Origin: Burkholderiales bacterium
GTDB lineage: Bacteria; Pseudomonadota; Gammaproteobacteria; Burkholderiales; Ga0077523
Assembly: GCA_019745565.1 (NCBI GenBank)
Contig: JAIESW010000023.1
Coordinates: 81,835 to 145,834 of the forward strand
Direction: 5' to 3'
DNA: 64,000 nucleotides
In this document: one piece after another, positions 23,001 through 31,500 of the stretch
How positions within the stretch are numbered: position 1 is the first letter of the stretch
How the letters are laid out: each line of letters opens with the position of its first letter
Notes under the pieces: generated by a model
What the model was told of the DNA's origin: nothing
Database searches by the model: none
What the model saw: the letters and a program-made list of their open reading frames with translations, nothing else
Position numbers and translations under genes: made by a program

Positions 23001-25844
23001 ACCGGCGATCGGGTTGAACGCGAGGTTGATCGCGGCCGGGATCGATCCGCCGTTGCCGAGCGACACCGAGCCGCCGCGGATGAAGATGCCGAGCGGGCCG
23101 AGCGCGGCATCGAAGTTGAGGTTGGAACCGGTCGCACGCACCGACAGCGCGATGTTGGAGTCGTCGCGGATGTAGGCACGCGGAGTCGCGATGTTGGTGA
23201 CGTCGAACCCGAAGATAAGGTTCAGGTTGGCGGCCGCGGTGACCGCGAAATTGCCGGTGCCGCCGACGTCGATCAGATCGCCGACGCCGTTCAGGTTGTT
23301 GCCGTCGGTGCTGGTGTAGCCGGCGAGCGTGGCGAGATCGAGGTCGAGCTTCAGGTTGTCCGAGAAGCTCGACGCGAGGTTCAGGCTGAACTCGATCGAC
23401 TGGTTGGCGAAGATCACCGTCAGCGCGCTCGGCGCAATGCCGAACGCCTGCTCGATCCGCTGCTCCAGCTGCTGGATCGTCTGGGCCCCGGACGCCTCGA
23501 GCGCCGCCTTCGCCGACCCGAACTTCGACACGAAGCTCACGAGATCGGACACGCTCCTGTCGATGAGCGGCAGATCGAGGTTCAGGAACGAGAAGCCGTC
23601 GATGGTCGACAGGTAGGTGACCAGTTGACCGAAGGCCGTCGTCACGTCGCCGAAGTCGAGGTTCCGGTAGTTGAGCAGCGGCTGCAAGTCGGGGAACGTG
23701 ACCGACAGCGTGTTCGGCTGGAACACGTTGGTCATGTTGACCTGTACGCGCGGTGCGCCCGGGAGGGTGATCACGTTGCCCGTCACCGCGATCGGCAGCG
23801 TCGCGTTGAGCGTTCCGGTGGACGAGATGCTGGTCCATTGCGGAATGTTGGACAGACCCTCGAACAGATCGGAGAACCGCATCGGCGTCGCGTTGTTGCC
23901 GCCCTTGCGGAACTGGACGTCGATGGTCGCGTTGGCGGAGGCCGTCCCGTTCTGGATGCCCACGCCGAAGAATCCGAAGTTGGCTGCGGCGTCGATGTCT
24001 GCCGCCGTCGCGTTCGCGGTGCCGGTCACGCGCACGTCGCGCAGGAACGCCTTCTTGGTGAGCGAATCGACGGCGGAATTGGCCGCTTTGAGCTTGAGTT
24101 CGGTGTGCGCAGTGTTGGTGGCGACATTGGGCACCAGCACGCTCATGAACGCGCCGGTGAAGCCGCCGTTGTGGGTAAGCCGTAGCCGGTTGGCGTCGAG
24201 CGACGCGGTGATGCCGGTAAGCCCTGCCGCAGTGAACGCCGCGTTGATGTCGGCGATGAGGTTCGCACGCGTGGTGTTGGTCGTGTCGCGCGCGATCACC
24301 ACGTCGACGTAGGCCGCCTGACCGAGAGAGACCTTGAGCGTCGCATTCGCCGACAGCACGCCGTTGGCCGGAAGCACGTCATCGCCGACGATGATTGCGG
24401 TATAGGGCGAAAGATCGAAGCCCAGCACGAACTGCGCGCTGCCGCTTGCGTCGATCGACAACGTGCTGGTCGCTTGCACGCCGATACCGGTCAACGGCGC
24501 GAGGTTGAGATTGAGCTTGACCGCGTCGCTTGCGGCTGCGAAGGAACTCTGCAGCCGCAGGAAGAACGTCAGCTGGTTAGTGCTGGCGTTGTAGGAAGCG
24601 TTGATCGCGTTCTCGGGCAGGCCGAGCAACTGCGACAGGCGGGTCGCGAAGGTTTGTGCCGTGGCAAAGGTGGCGATGCCGTCCGCGTCGACCAGATGGT
24701 CGATCAGGGTGGCCGTCATGGTCTCGGCGTAGCGCAGCACTTCGCCGAAGGTCTTGGTGTTGGCGAACGGGACGGTGCCTTCGAACGCTTCGGAACTGCG
24801 CAGGCCGTTGAGCCACGCGGCCACCTGATTCAGCACCTGCAGCACGCCTTCGGGCTGCACGCGGCCAAAGTTGAGGATGTCCTCGGCGCCTGCACCGGTC
24901 ACGGTGACCGTCGGCGTCGCGAACGGATTGCCGGAGATCGCGACCGCGGCATTGCCGGCGGTGTAGCCGCCGAGCGCCTGCACCGACACCGGCAGATTGC
25001 CGGTGATCGTGCTGGTGGTGATGTTCGGATCCACCAGCCCGGAGATCGTGGTGCCGAGCAGTTCGGACAGCGTGACATGTCCTTTCGCGTCGGCATCCGG
25101 ATTCAGGATGTCGACGTCGACGACCGCGTTCAGGTTGAACGTGCCGTTCTGCACCTGGGCACCGAGGAAACCCACGGCCAGACCGAAGTTGAGGTTCTGC
25201 CCCGCCGTGCTGCCGCCGATCTTGAAATCGTCGACCTTGATGAAGAAGCGCTCCTCGGGCGCAAGCCCGTCGGAGAGGTCGATGCCGAACGAGAAGTCGA
25301 GATCGAGATCGACCTGCAGGTTGAGCGTGCCATTGGCATCGGCGGTGAGCCCGATGCCGTTGGACGTGGCGTTCACGACGAACGGCAGATTCGACAGGAT
25401 CTTGGTCTCGTCCAGCACGAGATCGAAGCGGATCTCGTCGCCGCTGGTGAAGGCGGTCACGTCCTCTACGCCGATGATGCCCGACAGCGCCGCGACGATG
25501 CCGTCGGTGTTCTGCGTCCCGCCCTGTGCGAGGTAGCTCTGGATCGGCGAGACGATCTTGGATTGCAGCAGCGCCGGCAGATCGAGCGCGGTGCCGAGGT
25601 CGGTGTTGACGCCGGGCAGCTTCTGGGCGAGTTCGCCGACAGCGCCGAGACCCTGACTCCAGTCCTTCAGCTGCTGCAGTCCGTTGGAGAGCAGCGATTC
25701 GTTCGCAGGATTGAGATCGGCGGAGAGCAGCAGACGCGATTCGAGCGGCTCGAACAGCGCGCGCTTGCGACGGAAGGGAGGTTGCGGGGGCGGACTCGCA
25801 GGCTTGCTGCGGAAAAGTCGGCCAAGAACGCTTTGCGTACGCAT
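708..25844 (-). CDS. Giant LEPR-XLL / RTX / beta-helix / dockerin surface protein (giant 1)
   Basis: An uninterrupted frame of about 8,378 residues (roughly 0.8 MDa). I chose the ATG at 25844 because GGGGAG lies six bases before it; the frame stays open 20 codons further upstream without a ribosome site. Order of parts: basic N-terminus and [13 protein letters not shown] (residues 31-43); repeated beta-rich blocks with EF-hand-type loops (44-1700); a cysteine cluster (about 1657-1705); RTX repeats (about 1816-2460); propeller-like W-x-x-LG repeats (about 2500-2890); five beta-helix modules with Ig/malectin-type linkers (about 2890-6475); a nidogen-like domain (about 6526-6736); Big_5 and cadherin/Ig repeats (to about 7925); and a cohesin/dockerin-like C-terminal module shared with giant 2. 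No signal peptide is visible. RTX blocks usually go with type I secretion, but no exporter is nearby. Role inferred: calcium-dependent adhesin or matrix protein. Substrate and export route are unknown. Confidence 0.95.
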   Translation of the reverse strand: MRTQSVLGRLFRSKPASPPPQPPFRRKRALFEPLESRLLLSADLNPANESLLSNGLQQLKDWSQGLGAVGELAQKLPGVNTDLGTALDLPALLQSKIVSPIQSYLAQGGTQNTDGIVAALSGIIGVEDVTAFTSGDEIRFDLVLDETKILSNLPFVVNATSNGIGLTADANGTLNLQVDLDLDFSFGIDLSDGLAPEERFFIKVDDFKIGGSTAGQNLNFGLAVGFLGAQVQNGTFNLNAVVDVDILNPDADAKGHVTLSELLGTTISGLVDPNITTSTITGNLPVSVQALGGYTAGNAAVAISGNPFATPTVTVTGAGAEDILNFGRVQPEGVLQVLNQVAAWLNGLRSSEAFEGTVPFANTKTFGEVLRYAETMTATLIDHLVDADGIATFATAQTFATRLSQLLGLPENAINASYNASTNQLTFFLRLQSSFAAASDAVKLNLNLAPLTGIGVQATSTLSIDASGSAQFVLGFDLSPYTAIIVGDDVLPANGVLSANATLKVSLGQAAYVDVVIARDTTNTTRANLIADINAAFTAAGLTGITASLDANRLRLTHNGGFTGAFMSVLVPNVATNTAHTELKLKAANSAVDSLTKKAFLRDVRVTGTANATAADIDAAANFGFFGVGIQNGTASANATIDVQFRKGGNNATPMRFSDLFEGLSNIPQWTSISSTGTLNATLPIAVTGNVITLPGAPRVQVNMTNVFQPNTLSVTFPDLQPLLNYRNLDFGDVTTAFGQLVTYLSTIDGFSFLNLDLPLIDRSVSDLVSFVSKFGSAKAALEASGAQTIQQLEQRIEQAFGIAPSALTVIFANQSIEFSLNLASSFSDNLKLDLDLATLAGYTSTDGNNLNGVGDLIDVGGTGNFAVTAAANLNLIFGFDVTNIATPRAYIRDDSNIALSVRATGSNLNFDAALGPLGIFIRGGSVSLGNGGSIPAAINLAFNPIAGDRYYTNQWNTGALTATIAGSASATLPVFFPTAATPLGGSNAIQLTIGNLANIAGTTTLTAPNIAAEIGSIDLFSNMNSFVDGIDLILATIQDALDGQVFGVNLPFVGDGLKDGAQFIEQLRTQVVQRLNVALSGGTQSANQVKQILYEAFGAPGLNILRDGADAGTDVSANDVGITTVDSNNDGKMDDVKFNLILGKNVFIGAPIGFDIGLPGLGLAVADNAAVELGLGFTFNLGIGVSRTDGVYIDTAAANEVAVTVDAHLADFAMGGTLGILRLKIQDETEGDGDNQAPSSLALSFAIDLKDPVGGGNRLTFNELGGGGLSFSQVVSASVNGSANINLDLILGVPGDFGVSDPNNANFLNKQFPSMTADFNLTWNFLNDTTLKGSLQNVSFDNVRLNFGEFLSSFLGPIVDNITGIFDPLKPVIDAVTEPLPVISDISGSDYTLLDLAADFGFIPQSTADFIQAVGDLLDLADLISSTSAGGVFIDFGSFNLNGIDLRNESSNAQLKNANVLNGKTTAPITSISQQLTSVAPEFKAKKDKIKGNDAGGFKIPLLEDPLSAFKLILGQNVDLLTYTTPKFEFGFDFELEFGPVAVVMGVPIYVIFGGGASLEGQFTFGYDTQGMFDYAKSKNPVDFFNGFFVADWDANGKDIDEMVLRSQIYAGAKADVFIAEIGAKGGIFADLYMNINDPNDDGKLRGKELFEVIQNGFLCAFDYRGEMGAFLSVFAEVGVCPFCLSFDFEIARVTIIEFTVDCDEPPPVLATLDEATGVLQLNMGARSAQRIHGDLDDGDESFSVKQVGQGTVMVEAFGYSQLYGRFSNLDEETGELGPDVTKIVGYGGRGNDQIEIKANVDIPVEIGGDFAASTGNPQTDAIGDDILIAGGSGGALIQGGNGSDKIYGGSGVDVIYGGFMGNDAAPLDGGDFIYGRGGNDQIYGQGGADQIEGEAGDDLIDGGAGDDLLLGGAGNDTLRGGAGNDTVYGQLDTDTLEGGANQDILIGGGGNDLIYGHSQSGAGDDNARDRLWGDFAFGTEYAAVGGADGVAGNDTLYGQGGNDDLFGEAGNDLLWGGAANDYISGGEGEDTIYGEAGPDIITGGSGADLIFGGLDADDISGDGGTDLIWGNEGNDYIRGGAEDDTILAGTGNDIVRGQEGDDQIFGEEGDDQLSGDLGNDVIIGGLGNDLAWGGAGRDRIYGSEGADQLFGGVGDDAIYGEAGDDTLYGNEGNDMLDAGSGLDALFGGADDDLLLGGTGVGKYLSGDDGDDHIIGTDDGGEDPNFADAVWFGDRIYGGAGNDVIEGLGGADYIEAGSGNDTVDGGTHGDRILGQDGDDWLFGSFGNDQIFGGNDDDTIDGGVGVDLLRGEEGNDELIGGGGAGDDLGGGDGEDILRGSDDGADIMAGDAGRDILYGNGGNDVMRGGTGDDILDGGAGDDLIEGNAGIDVLVGGAQHDRLYGHSESGAGDDNAVDWLYGDFGTDLNEPGSGGDRLLGQGGNDILFGEGDDDFIDAGGGTSNIVIYGTGENGTPSDFATPVATPAPGVVSSNADPQAVATLPSGPDYAGWWGEFSGSASGEGVSGGGGVSLESALAVGANTRYAARTDTRNGNTEIYVARQQNGTWEQLGGSASFGGISGTLAQSRRPSIVESAGAPVVAWTEIGAGGASNIKVAQWNGSAWVALGESLDGDGISNTGTADNVQLLVTASGVVAVWTDRTSGTPQVHARRFDGTNWVSLGGSVAVTSFVQGVSEVSAATDGTKVAVAWVQGIGDATEMRVREFSGSSWTQLADASSNAGPSRTPSLAYFGGALFAAWQDQSSGREEIYVQRYSGGAWSDTQPGADSGTGVSATTGRAFTPKLVAGGGKLYLVWGDDSVQERPDNSVAFYVKHYLDGLGFVEQLPGDASNRGVSPTRGIVTSLSVAVDASGRPFIAWNDARSGSPQTYVAGNLSAASRIFTANGSNTVQNILDNNDLGVGDIIYVEAGNQAGFTLGGNDSGVTILGAPTQNATFTSAVTVNAGIGGVLQRLRFQGGLQINGAAGLTVTDNAFTTAAVTVSGGTDVKVVHNVFTSGATLRVATAAGGIVAHNTLSAGTTGLQIDAAFTGAIRDNDITGNAVGVAYGGAAELIGNRIFGNATGVRSAVAGGTGFGFVGAATPNDIHHNTTGVQLVGAVVRNQHIRDNTTGVTGSGTIGGDSFDVANQIEDNGTGVGAFTGTIQFNRIARNDVGIAAANGNRIQHNLIYRNDVVGVRVAGVSDVRIYNNTLYTAAGDLIRLSGGASNVDVRNNVLWTENGYDIYVANDSQVGFFSDYNNLYSSGTGKIGYWTRDFNDVLDWQADIARFDLHSIGRTAVNPQWAEPRFMNRGQDDFRLMPVTAQLRFTSPGVDDGDARADQGVPPTYTNLLANGGFESGVTGWTQVNINGAASTAAPGPHEGSQYYRPGTTEEGYIEQVVNLVGPSVTAGDIDGQDMELVFGGRIRVAAESPRDRGAIEITFLDGGNAAIGTATRVNATSTADRWELVGGRVDIPVGARKAVYRFTADREQTSGTADAYLDGAFAYVRSEAQGTDLGAYGHTVVDSPRTGTARIELRYPDLYADLEKEKPLTIRWETFGNAGESPVRIELWQDGANGPALRQTIVAATPDDGEYIWIPSSSGLDFGTYGLRIQVSLVNTPIAIDRSQETFAVPEDGTTYWVDDASNVNDENTPGGTGDNRHTGKRADAPKPYATNLLRVYDLNAASILNIDTGDYSMIDPVAISGSTDLGLGLDEGFTIRGPANVSKIAALFPAIPGDRTQPVIVLNDADNMTITGLTLRNALRGLDVSNGSDDLALSYITVYGHAQDGMRVTTNASLRTFDHLTAYNNTGRGIYVSGPIAGFTNGLAYGNTSHGIQIAGAAPFVTDNVVHDNSGYGLYLDSLANGSVVQRNVAYANGQGILVYSSGSGAETLVGTLDLASGNGNLVYGNYSVGITAAYNTRVAGNTVRNQTFQYATGISTFGGASVQRNVVYGNYTGIEVSSGGDVTENRVYGNTYTGIQGYAANGFNRNVVYSNETNMRVSSNTQLTNNLLYDSELYGVYIAGTTGTTLVNNTIYAAVGDAVRIQQNANNIRLRNNTIWVGTGDGISVTSDSQSGFASDFNLFFTTGSGSVGSWQGADRSTLLNWQTATFGDKNSLYGDPSFVDIDGADGVLGYQSSANDGRDDDFHERSQYGSYHGGSLAPVAGNGGTGLPVFLTATLTLDGSTSMGIDRGAPADPFNLEPANNGGYVNIGAYGNTAQASKSPSTYVLVTNPNGNEAIPQESSFDIRWRSTGFAGNVGIDWSNDGGATWTVLSADEANDGTFTWTVAPGTFPIDNDYRIRVRSVATPSILDVSDNLFAVTAPISIYYVNDGSTAGDQYTTAIGNDGNDGLTPNTPKASIRAILETYNLDAGDIIRVDHGQYDLTTNITITNDDSGVTIEGPNWAGGRAVINRANSSSTSYVFQLVNADDVTLRDLVITGAYYGIYAAGAAGSERLRVEGSEITGNIAIGAYIAGTGGVSNSTHNLDAFFSDNEVYGNGTGIQVDAYGGRIVGNHVWGNSYGISASTNAYSGAPVQILDNVVHDNSNVGIGGYYMALVDGNTSYGNGSYGISSYSDQAIITNNLVYRNAAGINLSVGAIGRYNRVYANAGTGIELGGGGGAVAEYNIVYDNAIGISESQSRVANNLVYDNATDGILVYGVHDGYRGIYNNTVVQPTGNALRISVNGNNVQLRNNILEVGSGYAINVPSNAQNGFTSDYNLFRLTGTGKAAFWEDRAFNTYADWMYETGFDPEGLAADPQFLDPSGADGLRGYSLDTVGSSSIIDDGDAGFSTTGAWQFVQGRLSQAGPPPVTATPLEQSVYNTAYGRDILQIPGGGDGQSVARWTFAGLADGTYQVGVRWPTGSGLAPNQGRYRIYDGAVDVSNVVGIATLSQGAVNDFTADGTSWETLETVEIRNGVLIVELSNAGSSTSNRILADAVRIQRIQGDHGVDDNFRLAQSSIAVDRADPRSAFLSEPGNNGGRADLGAYGNTVLATQSPAQLVQVVNPNGLEKVEAGSSVPIQFRSAGLTPYETLLLMNVGNAGSFVEGWSTELYRTAGRTTNTGTVFTTAGVTDAAPPAIYQTYAYADSGIGNKVSFQVPVADGSYRVLLHTMSGTDAINAARFSISIDGVQVADSVDRRALAGANNKAVVLAYDVTVTGGDGFTLDLTNLTANSAAVLAGIEIRRVNPDGVANPTVSLDVSTDNGATWTPIPGASGLALDRFGDGTFIWTPETVAPNALIRARSSSGVAPVSDVSDFTFQIANAGTAYYVNDGSTAGDEYTTATGNNANDGKTAATPMASLAALLRAYDLDANDVIYVDTGNYDLATNILLEAQDSGVTIRGALNHATVLNRGNTGQSVFLLAGADDVTIEHLSLTGAAYGVYGGSSVDSDRVTLDNVKLYGNTYGTNITSTNDDFTVRNSEIYSNTNGLVLNGVTALVENNLIRNNTTGISAGGSGLTAPDRIFIRGNEVRNNSTGISASYAVTVEDNQIHHNTGTGVYADQSPIVRRNVIYANGGDGVSASNGASVLDNRVFGNTGNGVYIRSGSVSGNQIYNNSTGVYLDSSSTVRSNLIYGNTVQGVRMNGFQGAGNGLFGNTIYQLTGDAVNATGGGSNTSIRDNILVVGAGYALRVGDDTQVGFASNYNLFQTFGTGKLAFWEGRDFITLSDWFYETGNDGESGVGNPQFVDIDGADGVLGYSGGVDRGADDDFRLAVGSPGVDRGDPFSLYLAEPASNGGRADVGAYGNTAKATQSPAQMVQVLNPDGMEKYEAGQTVQVDVRSAGLTPYDLQLLLNTGNASTPVDGWAPDRYRTAGVETGNTQTIATAGVADAAPPSIYQSWSYANYGLGQKLTYVLPAADGTYRILLHTFSGGEGVGTQPFSVALNGNVVAASVDRRAIAGATNKAVVLAYDITVTGGTGITVDLTNLATNYGAVLSGIELRRVNPGGVANPTVDLEVSTDNGGSWIPVAGGLAVDRYGRATFTWNAGPIATGALIRATGHAGGTTVTDVSDAPFQIANAGTAYYVNDGSLLGNEYTTAAGNNANDGKTPNTPMASLAALLRAYNLDAGDVIYVDTGVYNLSTNIVLTAEDSGVTIRGPVLPTHDAVLDRGNTNSNQRVFSFEGASGVTLEWLNVTGAQNGIEAVGATGNDNVTLRFMDVYNNSNHGVSITSGHSDWMIRDNDVHNNGQYGIYSSSGERARIEKNEVYGNTQGMVVSGSSEANRSFVTGNDVHDNSSIGINITSYVTANGNRAYNHNGSGDIGIYSYNASSLVTDNDAYNNTTGIQTGYQGWIVGNRSFDNVYGVVTYYSSNISRNYVYSNSVGIADQGYSEIFNNLVYANTNVGITITYSHVAGDRTVYNNTVWQDTGDAIQVSGTANIRIRNNLLSVGNGYAINVAADGQGGFSSDYNLFDLRTAAARAGRWGAAEYMTLANWRAISPSHDANTKVGDPKFLDINGADNVLGDQDVTTGDGYDDNFSLDAGSAAIDSASAYEAAKPVPNYPHDAALLDIEGRPRQDDPSTPTPPGLNTGAGWDLFVESTPAASSYAETGTAIPLRSSNNSATVTLPFAFTYYGKVYTSVQVSVNGFLHFGGLDAPTSTDDNTLDAFLRNARIAPLWDNLRTDQTQSAASGSTVGNVFVDTGTANQITFRWAATRQDTGGGDVNFAVTLFANGSIQFDYGDGNQSLTPTVGLSAGNGFTFVASSYNGQSNLNNAASKRFTPTPGLTYFDIGAYEFLGNSGDAVPPTVTNVTTLPPNNGTTALAFSSIQVSTSEALNSISARSPANYELREAGVDNQFDTTDDVIVSLRPAYSYPETSLTLDFLTGINGAPGILADGEYRLTLSGTKAIYDLSGNPLDGNGDGTGGDDYVRFFTIDRTSNVAPVANDQNLTVNEDGSIVVTLAASDANGDPLIYTLLGDPAHGTLSEFNPATRTVRYTPTAGYTGTDSFGFHVDDGKAGTDNGLIAITVLPINDAPVVQNQTITLDEDTSRLIVLDASDTETPRANLVFTLVTGPQFGTLVQGAAGGWTYTPNANYTGPDSFTWTVRDRGDPDGTAANAITSAPATVTLTVTPVNDAPVIATVGDQVVLEGSTLLVDLDATDQEGQGITWSLTTAPAGMSINPTTGVITWIPVDGNANAQVIARAMDAGSPAAFSTFTFNVVVQNVAPTLTLSGAASVDQGVAYTLSLGRSDPGADTIASWEINWGDGQIETVAGAAASVQHTFFAGGTTYGITATATDEDGTFASNTLNVNVQAPNTAPVPQSQTIFLDEDTPTVITLNATDINGDPLTYTIEEAPDFGTLSAIDPITRQVTFTPTANVRGNDSFTFRVSDGLASAVGTITLKIRPVNDAPTANPTTFNTPEDTQLVGQLTGSDLETPTELTFTLLSGPASGTLTLNPDGTFTYDPVANFTGTVSFRFTVSDGGDDELDCGCPLEPSGFTASPPRTSTSAFVTINVTAVNDPPVAGDDSYNVTAGETLTVTPDGILGNDTDIEGNTLSVSTVIDGVDNGVLDLQADGSFTYTPNAGFTGSDQFTYRVSDGAGGFDDGLVTITVSAAPNAAPVAAGDNYSVQEGRTLTVSGPGVLGNDSDPDGDAIVADQFTQGTNGSVTLAANGSFSYTPNAGFSGIDTFTYRIFDGAAYSAYATVTIEVVEGTPLATADSYSIQQGQTLIVAVPGLLANDSDPNGDPVVAELLTQAANGSVTLASDGSFTYTPNVGYAGTDSFTYRISDGFSGTDEAVVTIDVTSTNSAPVIAPVGALPAEEGDVVVIDIDATDADGDGITFELVDAPAGATIDPTTGLFKWTATDGDANYGVTVRANDGKGGSSEATFAVNVANLPPAIGLVGSDTAVLGTPYTLTVGAGDPGDDTVTQWEIDWGDGNVEIISAGDTLTLQHTYNSGTGVFDISVAATDEDGTWDAAEGLTVNVVPAQFRVTAFTPTASGFSVRFNQEIDPSVLNLYQGAGSDPLRTGDADVRVLLGTTPVRGSLVMDADGRGFAFVKTGGTLTAGTYNVTIASRANGLIDSLGRLLDGDANGTAGGAYTTSFVVGAISATTPVLSLPDFIRGPGQDVRVPNNGAAGVALPLTLSNANGVQRVTFLLNYDARLLDISTIEAMPGGPAATVSVTGVPGALRVTIEFAAPLSGAAARAIANIRATVPATAPYGEQHRLDIAEVQATLTGGGTVAGIDDDAVHAVGYLGDTDGNRSYGAKDPFLLQNVVAARESGFGAWALTDPTVVGDIVAAAGLNVLDVLRLQQHVIALAHNPSVGLPEFPPIVPLGSLSVLALSTLPAPAEQPLAPPMELAGTKVNWEGRFAPDETTPNVAAAGAAAAGTSVDWMNSPWARDLTDRLATSHAQAESASKSVLPGRELLRTLTRAFARR
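2070..5215 (-). repeat. Cadherin-like / Ig-like / PKD-like tandem repeats of giant 1
   Basis: About 1,050 residues of repeats of roughly 90-100 residues. They carry the signatures [20 protein letters not shown] and [11 protein letters not shown] typical of bacterial cadherin-like (Big_9/Ig_3) adhesin repeats. PKD-like units with the core W-x-I-(N/D)-WGDG ([18 protein letters not shown]) are interspersed. Such repeats form rigid, often calcium-stabilised stalks. They lie between the nidogen-like/Big_5 region and the shared C-terminal module. Confidence 0.85.
5216..6270 (-). other. Nidogen-like beta domain followed by a Big_5 (SbsA-type) Ig domain
   Basis: The segment at about 5640-6270 contains [20 protein letters not shown] and the following NGFLHFGG, then [17 protein letters not shown]. 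This is the pattern of nidogen-like extracellular domains that begin with 'F.F.YYG..Y..V.V..NG.L.F'. At about 5216-5630 a Big_5-type domain follows ([25 protein letters not shown]). The pair links the beta-helix half to the cadherin-like stalk. Confidence 0.65.
6420..17170 (-). repeat. Five tandem beta-helix (NosD-type) modules with Ig, golvesin-like and malectin-like linkers
   Basis: Five right-handed parallel beta-helix blocks rich in N-x-V-Y-x-N / GN-x-I-x-x-N rungs, at about 15900-17170, 13200-14950, 11500-12885, 8780-10055 and 6420-7785. The last three begin with a cap of the type [20 protein letters not shown], and the second with a diverged form (YWVDDAS). Each of modules 2-5 is followed or preceded by an EPxNNGGxxxxGAYGNTA joint and an Ig-like '[10 protein letters not shown]' domain. 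A golvesin-like segment lies at about 11010-11510. Two malectin-like segments (about 10290-10740 and 8010-8460) carry VDRRA(L/I)AGA(N/T)NKAVVLAYD. Modules 4 and 5 are the most alike, indicating recent duplication. Beta-helices of this type often bind or cleave polysaccharide, but no catalytic site was recognised. Confidence 0.8.
17171..18340 (-). other. Propeller-like W-x-x-LG repeat region of giant 1
   Basis: About 390 residues of repeats of the form 'W..LGGS....G.S.......P.(I/V)........V.AWT', for example [29 protein letters not shown] and [12 protein letters not shown]. The repeated strand pattern with xVAWxE/xVWxD cores resembles beta-propeller blades. No catalytic motif was recognised. 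The block sits between the RTX repeats and the first beta-helix. Confidence 0.55.
18470..20400 (-). repeat. RTX (haemolysin-type) calcium-binding repeat block
   Basis: About 640 residues packed with GGxGxDxLxGG nonapeptides ([19 protein letters not shown] is one example), the calcium-binding beta-roll of type-I-secreted RTX proteins. Two copies of a longer element, YGHS(Q/E)SGAGDDNA, lie about 1.35 kb apart and show an internal duplication. The block is unusually placed in the first third of the protein; in most RTX proteins it sits near the C-terminus next to the secretion signal. Confidence 0.95.
20401..25715 (-). other. N-terminal repeated beta-rich region with EF-hand-like loops and cysteine cluster
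   Basis: About 1,770 residues of related long beta-rich blocks with phrases such as [30 protein letters not shown] and FFIRGGS-type turns, repeated several times. The blocks look like copies of one unnamed amphipathic domain. EF-hand-type loops are seen in [12 protein letters not shown] (near 22460), [12 protein letters not shown] (near 21050) and [12 protein letters not shown] (near 20920). Near 20730-20875 are four cysteines, including CPFC and VDCDEP, in an otherwise cysteine-poor protein. I do not recognise the block family. Confidence 0.6.
25716..25754 (-). other. LEPR-XLL-type N-terminal motif of giant 1
   Basis: Residues 31-43 read [13 protein letters not shown], preceded by the basic run FRRKRAL. 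It matches the N-terminal LEPR-XLL motif found on many giant repetitive bacterial proteins, but with Ser in place of Pro (LESR). The function of the motif is not established; a role in export or targeting is inferred from its position and from the absence of a signal peptide. Confidence 0.85.
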
Positions 25845-25856
25845 ACCCTTCTCCCC
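25845..25856 (-). promoter_or_regulatory. Ribosome-binding site deciding the giant 1 start
   Basis: The minus strand has GGGGAG (25851-25856) followed by AAGGGT and the ATG at 25844. It favours this start over the upstream in-frame ATG at 25904, which has no comparable site. Confidence 0.75.
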
Positions 25857-25969
25857 GGGGTCGCGCCGATGCAACCGCTGCTGCAAACCCGAGCTGGACT
25901 GCAACGTGAAGCTCCGCCCCCTGCGATCGTCATCGGGGAGCTTCGAAGCTTCAGGACTACGCGTTCAGT

Positions 25970-26155
25970 TCATCCCGGGGCCGGCTGTGAATTCCGCTCC
26001 GATCGGCGTCGGGCACGGAACTCGAGGCGCACTGCATTGCACTTCCGAAGTGCCCGGTGAGCGACCGGCAGGTCGAACCGTTCGGGCGAATTTTTGTTGA
26101 TGTTCATTGCCCGGGAGTGCCGCCCGTCTTCTTGTTTTTGTGTTGGCGCAGGCAT
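25970..26155 (-). CDS. Possible small protein (61 residues), hypothetical
   Basis: An ATG at 26155 preceded by GAGGGAG at seven-base spacing opens a 61-codon frame, ending 125 bases before the giant 1 start. The product (starts MPAPTQKQEDGRHSR) is hydrophilic and arginine-rich, with one cysteine and no membrane segment. It resembles nothing I know. The initiation region (GGGAGACC, then ATG) is very like that of giant 2, which argues it may really be translated, perhaps as a leader peptide. It could also be chance in GC-rich sequence. A 26-base palindrome lies just upstream. The surrounding 25857-26358 holds no other gene I can support. Confidence 0.3.
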   Translation of the reverse strand: MPAPTQKQEDGRHSRAMNINKNSPERFDLPVAHRALRKCNAVRLEFRARRRSERNSQPAPG

Positions 26156-26171
26156 GTCGGGTCTCCCTCAG

Positions 26172-26197
26172 CACCACCGAAAGTACTCTCGGCGGTG
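26172..26197 (-). promoter_or_regulatory. 26-base palindrome (operator- or hairpin-like) in the giant 1 leader
   Basis: The dyad CACCGCCGAGAGT / ACTTTCGGTGGTG is centred on AGTACT and has only two mismatched pairs, both of which become G-U wobbles in minus-strand RNA. It lies 16 bases before the possible small ORF and about 330 bases before giant 1. It could be a binding site for a dimeric regulator or an RNA hairpin. No convincing promoter was found in the region 26198-26358. Confidence 0.45.
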
Positions 26198-26358
26198 ACG
26201 ATTGTCCAGACTCTGAACGGCCGCGATTCAACAAATAAATCCGCCGTTTTTCATGAAGTTAGAAACCAAAGAGCGGCACTTTTCACCCGCGCGCGCAACT
26301 TCGTGAAACTGACGAAACCTTAGGCCTCCGCAGGTGCCATGCCGCGCTTCGGTCCTGC

Positions 26359-26385
26359 AAAAAAATCGGCGCCGTAAGGCGCCGA
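26359..26385 (-). terminator. Intrinsic terminator after the PEP-CTERM gene
   Basis: On the minus strand the perfect 8-bp stem TCGGCGCC / GGCGCCGA with loop TTAC is followed directly by seven T. It begins 29 bases after the PEP-CTERM stop codon, so that gene is probably a single transcript separate from giant 1. Confidence 0.93.
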
Positions 26386-26414
26386 CAGTGTGCACATCGC
26401 TCGCTTCTTTTCGG

Positions 26415-27041
26415 TCAGGAGCGCTTCGAACCCTTGCGGAACACTGCCGCGCCAGCCACAAGCGCAGCCAACGCCAACCAAACTGTCGTGGGTTCCGGAA
26501 CCGTGTTGCCCCCGTCACGGACCAGGAAATTGACCGGGGCGGCGCCCGGGGTACATGTCAGGTCACCTGCCTGGTCCCCGGTGCAGAAGTTGAAACCCAT
26601 CACCGACGTGAACGGTTTCTCCGGGCTTGCCGTCGGCGTGACTGCCAGGAAGTAGATATCGACGATGCTTCCATCGATGATGCTGAAGATCTCGCCAGCG
26701 TTCTCAGGGAGCAGGCGCCACTGAAGTCCGGGTACGCCGGGTTCGTACGGACCTTCCGTGTCGATCGGGGCGCCAGTGGTGACGGCGCGATTGATCACCG
26801 CCACATCGCTGCCACCGAAGGATGGAAAGAGCGCATCGGGGATGATGTCAACGTAGAGACCGGTGATGTCGCTGGCGCCCCCGGAGACCGAAAATACGAT
26901 GTTGAGCGATTCGTTCACATAGGGCAGCGTCGGATTGCCGTCCGCATCGGTAAACGAAACACCGACAGCAAATGCAAAAGCGTTTACGGGAACGAGCAAG
27001 ACCGCCCCGAATACTGCAGATAGCCATTTCAAGAGTCGCAT
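26415..27041 (-). CDS. PEP-CTERM sorting-domain protein, exported
   Basis: A 208-residue exported protein of unknown activity. The N-terminus has a signal peptide (MRLLKWLSAVFGAVLLVPVNAFA, cut expected after AFA). The body is a short beta-rich domain with a possible disulfide (CTGDQAGDLTC). The C-terminus is a classic exosortase tag: VPEPTTVWLALAALVAGAAV, a hydrophobic segment, then the basic end FRKGSKRS. Such proteins are processed at the PEP motif by exosortase and associate with the envelope or exopolysaccharide of Gram-negative bacteria. I start at the ATG at 27041 because a sigma-54 type promoter places the transcript start near 27073; a GTG seven codons upstream is less likely. There is no strong ribosome site. 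It sits between the two giants, with its own promoter and terminator. No exosortase gene is in the window. Confidence 0.92.
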   Translation of the reverse strand: MRLLKWLSAVFGAVLLVPVNAFAFAVGVSFTDADGNPTLPYVNESLNIVFSVSGGASDITGLYVDIIPDALFPSFGGSDVAVINRAVTTGAPIDTEGPYEPGVPGLQWRLLPENAGEIFSIIDGSIVDIYFLAVTPTASPEKPFTSVMGFNFCTGDQAGDLTCTPGAAPVNFLVRDGGNTVPEPTTVWLALAALVAGAAVFRKGSKRS

Positions 27042-27083
27042 GTGGAGCGGGATGAATCTCACGTTTTAGTAGATTAGTCTCGT

Positions 27084-27099
27084 AGCAAGTGATGGGCCA
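27084..27099 (-). promoter_or_regulatory. Sigma-54 type promoter for the PEP-CTERM gene
   Basis: The minus strand reads TGGCCCATCACTTGCT. It matches the -24/-12 consensus TGGCACGNNNNTTGC(A/T) at 10 of 12 fixed positions, with the exact GG-N10-GC spacing. The predicted start is near 27073, giving a 32-base leader to the ATG at 27041. PEP-CTERM genes with exosortase systems are often under sigma-54 and the PrsK/PrsR pair, which fits. The region 27100-27192, between this site and the giant 2 stop, holds no terminator that I can see. Confidence 0.72.
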
Positions 27100-27192
27100 C
27101 GGCGACATACATTTGATTTTTAAAGACAATAGGTGCTAAGCCGGCTGTGTCTGTCAATTGCGCCGACGCCGGACTTCGCTCCTGAACCACCG

Positions 27193-28540
27193 CTACCGCC
27201 CCGATCGCGCCACGCCCCGGGTCAGTCGGGCCAACATCGCCCCCAGTGTGCGTTCAGTCCCGACTGTGTCCACTTCGGCCAGCCGTGCAGCCAAGTCCCG
27301 CACCCATGGCGCATCAAACCATTTCGCGCCCTGCGTAATCTGGCTCGCAGCCAGCGAGGATGGTTTTACGGTGAAGCCCGAGTAGCGACCGCTCCAGTCC
27401 ACCACCGCGGTGCCGTCCCCCGCGGAGCGCATGCTCGATGGCGCGGCGAGATCCGGTGACGGATTCGATACGAAAGCCGCCCCCATGATCGGCGCGACGT
27501 CGGGTGGCACATCAGGAACGACGGCCTGGTCGCGGCCCCGCACCTCGTTGGTCAGCGCATTGTTGTCCAGGGTGTTGATGCGCCCGTCGGCGTTGAAGTC
27601 AGCCACCAGCAACGGGTTGATGTCGGTCCACCCGCTGATCATCGATGCGGTCGTCGCAAGTCCGGTGACCATGCGTCCGAATCGCGCGGAATCCGTCGAG
27701 GTGAGCTTCGCGTCACCGTCCAGGTCACCCATGTAGCCGACCACATGCAGGCCGCCGGTCGTCGAGGCTGTTGCCTGATCGTCGCCATTGATCGCCCGCA
27801 CCCTCAGCGCCAGCACCTCGCGGCTCGCGTAGGGCGCGGTCGCCGGCACGAACGCCATCACGTTGACCAGCGTCACCTTGCCGGCCGGAATCGGCGTGTC
27901 CGTGATGATCGTGATCGTCGCCCGCACCTGGGTCGCGTTGATCACCTCGGTGGCGAAGCGCACGGTGGCGCCCGCCGGCAGGCCGGTCGCGGGTGCTGCA
28001 TCGGTCAGCGTGATCAGGCGCGGATCGTAGTCGATGCTGAACACCAGCAGCCGCACGGTCCCGTCGCTTTCGAACCGCACCGGCAGCCCTTGCGCCACCG
28101 CCGGAACGTTCACGGTCTGTCCCGGGCCCCGCATGAAGTCGGGCAGGTTGAAGGCGCCGGTGCCGGTGCCGCGCACGGCGAATTCGGTCACGAAGTCGTC
28201 GCCAGCCACGCCGTCGTTGTTGCCATCGAGCGCACCGACCTGATCGCGGAAACCCTCGTCGCCGCTGCCCAAGGTGAGCCGGTAGCGGTCGAACTGGAGC
28301 GCGCGGCCGTTGGTACGCGTGAACGTGAACCCGCGGCTGTCGGCATCGAGCACCACGTTGCCGGTCAATGCGCCCACCAGATCGCCGACGATCTCGATGT
28401 CGGTATCCGCGGCGCTTTGCCCCGGACCGACCGCGAGATTGATCCGCGATGGATCGAACGCGTGATCGAACCGCACCTGGAAGCCGGTCGCGGTGGCGGT
28501 GAAGCTCTCGACCGACAGGAAGTCCGGCAACACTGTGACG
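27193..28540 (-). other. C-terminal module of giant 2, homologous to that of giant 1
   Basis: About 450 residues. The module opens with a Big_5-like part (TATGFQVRFDHAFDPS; giant 1 has [16 protein letters not shown]). A cohesin-like segment follows (NLPDFMRGPGQ, VFSIDYDPRLI). Then comes a dockerin pair (about 27536-27750) with both calcium loops intact: DLDGDAKLTSTD and DFNADGRINTLD. The tail has VVDWSGRY (27380-27407), PWVRDLAARLAEV and a basic end. Positions and order match giant 1 motif for motif. Confidence 0.82.
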
Positions 28541-31500
28541 CTCAGCGCATCGGGCGCGTCGAAGGTGCCGTCCTCGTCAATGGCGGCGACCTTGATGTCG
28601 AAGTTGCCGCCCGCGCGGGTGTAGGTGTGTCCGTACACGGACGACGGAGCACCCGTGGCCACCGGCAGCAGTTCGATCGTGCCATCGCCCCAGTCGACCT
28701 CCCATTGCACGACGGTGTCGTCGCCCGGATCGGCGCTCAGCAGCTCGAGGCTGTAGGGCGTGCCACCGACGACATTGGCCGTCCCGATCGCGAGGATCGC
28801 AGGTGGCGCGTTGATCACACCGATCGCGAACGACGTCTCGCTGAAGTCGCCGAGCACGTCGGTCGCCCGCACGGTGAAACCGACCGGTGCCGGCGTGTCA
28901 TCGGCGGGCGTCCAGGTAAACGCGCCGGTCGTGGGGTCGACGGTCGCACCCGCCGGTCCGCCGACGAGACTGAAGGTCAGCGCATCGCCATCCGGATCGG
29001 TGGCTGCGACCACCAGATCGACCGTCTGCCCCTCCTCGACTGTACGATCGCCGACCGGTGTGATCACCGGTACGCGGTTGGTGACGCGGATCGTGACGGC
29101 AACGTCGGCCGCCGCACCGCCGCCCTGTCCGTCGACGATGCTGTACACGAACGCATCCTCGCCCGCGAAGTCGGCGTTCGGTGTGTAGACCACCTTGTTC
29201 TCGACGATCGCCAGCGTACCGTGGGCGGCCCCGTTTGCCGCGGTCACAGCCAGCGTGCCACCGTCCACGTCGGTGTCGTTGGCGAGCACGTCGATGGTGA
29301 CCGGCGTGTTGCGGAAGGTGACCGCGGTGTCGGCGTGCGCGACCGGATCGTCGTTCACGGAGGCGATGGTAATGCCCACCAGTGCGCTCGACACGCCGCC
29401 GAAGCCGTCGCTGATGTCGTAGGTGAAAGTGTCGGTACCGAAGAAATTCGCGTTCGGCGTGTAGCGCACCTTGCCGCTTTCGATGGCGACCGTGCCGTGA
29501 GCTGCAACGCCTACCGCAGCGATCGACAGCGCATTGCCGTCGACATCGTTGTCGTTCGCCAGCACGTCGATCAGGATCGGCACGTCCTCGTCGGTCGCGG
29601 CAACGTCATGGTTCGCCACCGGCGCGGCGTTCTCGTTCTCGGTGACGAAATGAACATCGTCGATGACGATGCGGCTGCCGACATTGCCGAAGCCGAGAAG
29701 ATCGAAGTACAGGTCCACTCCGTCGGGGGCGTCGATCCCGGACAGATCGATCGTGACGACGATCGGGCTGGTCACGTCGCGGGAAAGAGCGTTGCCGGTC
29801 AATCCCGTCAGCGTGACGCCCGCCCCCAGGTAGATGGTCCCGTCAGCCTGGATGTTTAGCAGCGCATCCGTCCTGGTGAGGCCGATGCCGCCGGCCAGCG
29901 ATTGCATCGTGGCCGGATCCAGCAGTGCCACCTCGAACGCATCGTTGGGCCCGCCCGCGGGCGCATCGAAATCCGCGTCCAGGATGCGGAACGAAAGAGC
30001 GCGGGCCCCGACCGGAATCTCGAACCCTCGGGCGAGGCTGCTCTGCAAGGCGGGATCCTCGACGATCGTCGCGACGCCGGTTCCCGAAAGAGCGACCGTG
30101 CCGCGGGTAAGCCATGAATCCCGTGGCAACGGCACCGCGCCGCTGTTCGCTCCCGCCGCAAGCGCGTCGCCGATCGCGCCGAAGGTGGTCTGCGCAGACC
30201 CGGCAGATACGTCGACAGGATCGCCTTCGCTCGAGAGTTTGGGCGTGTATACGGTGGGACTCGAACGCACGCGAGTCTCGAATACCTCCCCCAACCGGTC
30301 GGCGTGATCGTACGCCGTGCTTGCGGCGCCGGTGGCGAGTCCCCAGTACTCCTCGGTGAGCGCGGCATCGTTGAGCGACACGGCGAACAAGGCCCGATGA
30401 AAATCCTCTATCGGCAGCTCGATCAATCCTTGTGCATTGACCGACGGCGCCGGATTGCTCATGAAACTCGTACTGTGGAACGGCAATCGAGGATCGCCCG
30501 GTCCATAGTCGTAGTCGTATTCGTCGAACAGCCCGAGGGAGTGCGCGAGTTCGTGGGCAATCGTGAGGCCGACCCAGCGACCGAAGTTCTCCGCCAGGTT
30601 GGCGAGCCCCGCGGGGGTTCCGTACACTCCCCCGCCGTTGACCACCGAACCGAAGTCGGCAAAGACGTTGCCCAGATACATCGTCATCTGATTCTGGGAC
30701 TTCGGGTTCATGATCGCGTCGACTCGCTGAACCAACGACGTCGGCGCGACGTTGCGATCGGCATTCCACGGGATCGTAAGCGGGTCGATGGGGTTGGTGA
30801 AGCTTTGGGCATTCAATGCCCCGCCCGGTCCGAACAGATCCTTGTAGTCCCGATCGCCGTCGGTACTTGCGAGCGTCGTGTCGGCACCGGCCCGCGCGAA
30901 AAGGACGCTCGGGGATGCCGAACTGCCAGGCAGGGGCGCCTCGATGCTGAGCGCTCCACCCACGAATCCTTGGTACACGTACTCGATGGCACCCTGCACG
31001 CCTTCCATGAACGAGTCGATTCGCGCGCTTGCCCCGCCCTGCATGATGACGAGCAGCGCGTCGTAGGTGTCCGACCTCGGTGACCCGCCGACGTTGACGG
31101 TCGGATCCGCATCGTAGGCGTTGAGGAAAGCGACATTTCCCGTCTGCTGGTACGACTTGTAGGCCGCAAGGAACCCCTCGACCTGGCTCCGGATCGCGGC
31201 GTAGTCGATGATGAACTTCTCGGTGGGCACCGACTTGCCGCGCAGCTTCAGCTCTCCGAGGGTGAGACCGTCGAGTTTCAGCTTGAGCCCGGTTTGGATC
31301 GGGCTCGAGTCTCCGCCCGCCTTCGCCTTGAACTCGATCTCGCTCACCGGCCCGCTCGAGACCACCGAGAACCGATCGAGATGGTCGGGACCAGCCTCGA
31401 ATTCGATCGCCGTGTCGTTGAGGATCCTCAGCGTCCTGGTGGTCCCTTCGCGCGTGTTCGCGAAGTCGAGAATGCCATCGTCGGCATCCCGGTCGCCGAG

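Noticed and set aside
25845..25904. Extended N-terminus of giant 1 (start at 25904)
   Set aside because: The upstream ATG has no ribosome site, while the ATG at 25844 has GGGGAG at ideal spacing. The extra 20 residues carry no recognised signal.
26326..26346. TGGCACC...GAGGC as a sigma-54 promoter for giant 1
   Set aside because: The GG to GC spacing is one base too long, which sigma-54 does not tolerate, and it lies just past the PEP-CTERM terminator.
27133..27459. Plus-strand ORF between giant 2 and the PEP-CTERM gene
   Set aside because: It overlaps the giant 2 C-terminus in antisense, has no ribosome site and low-complexity composition.
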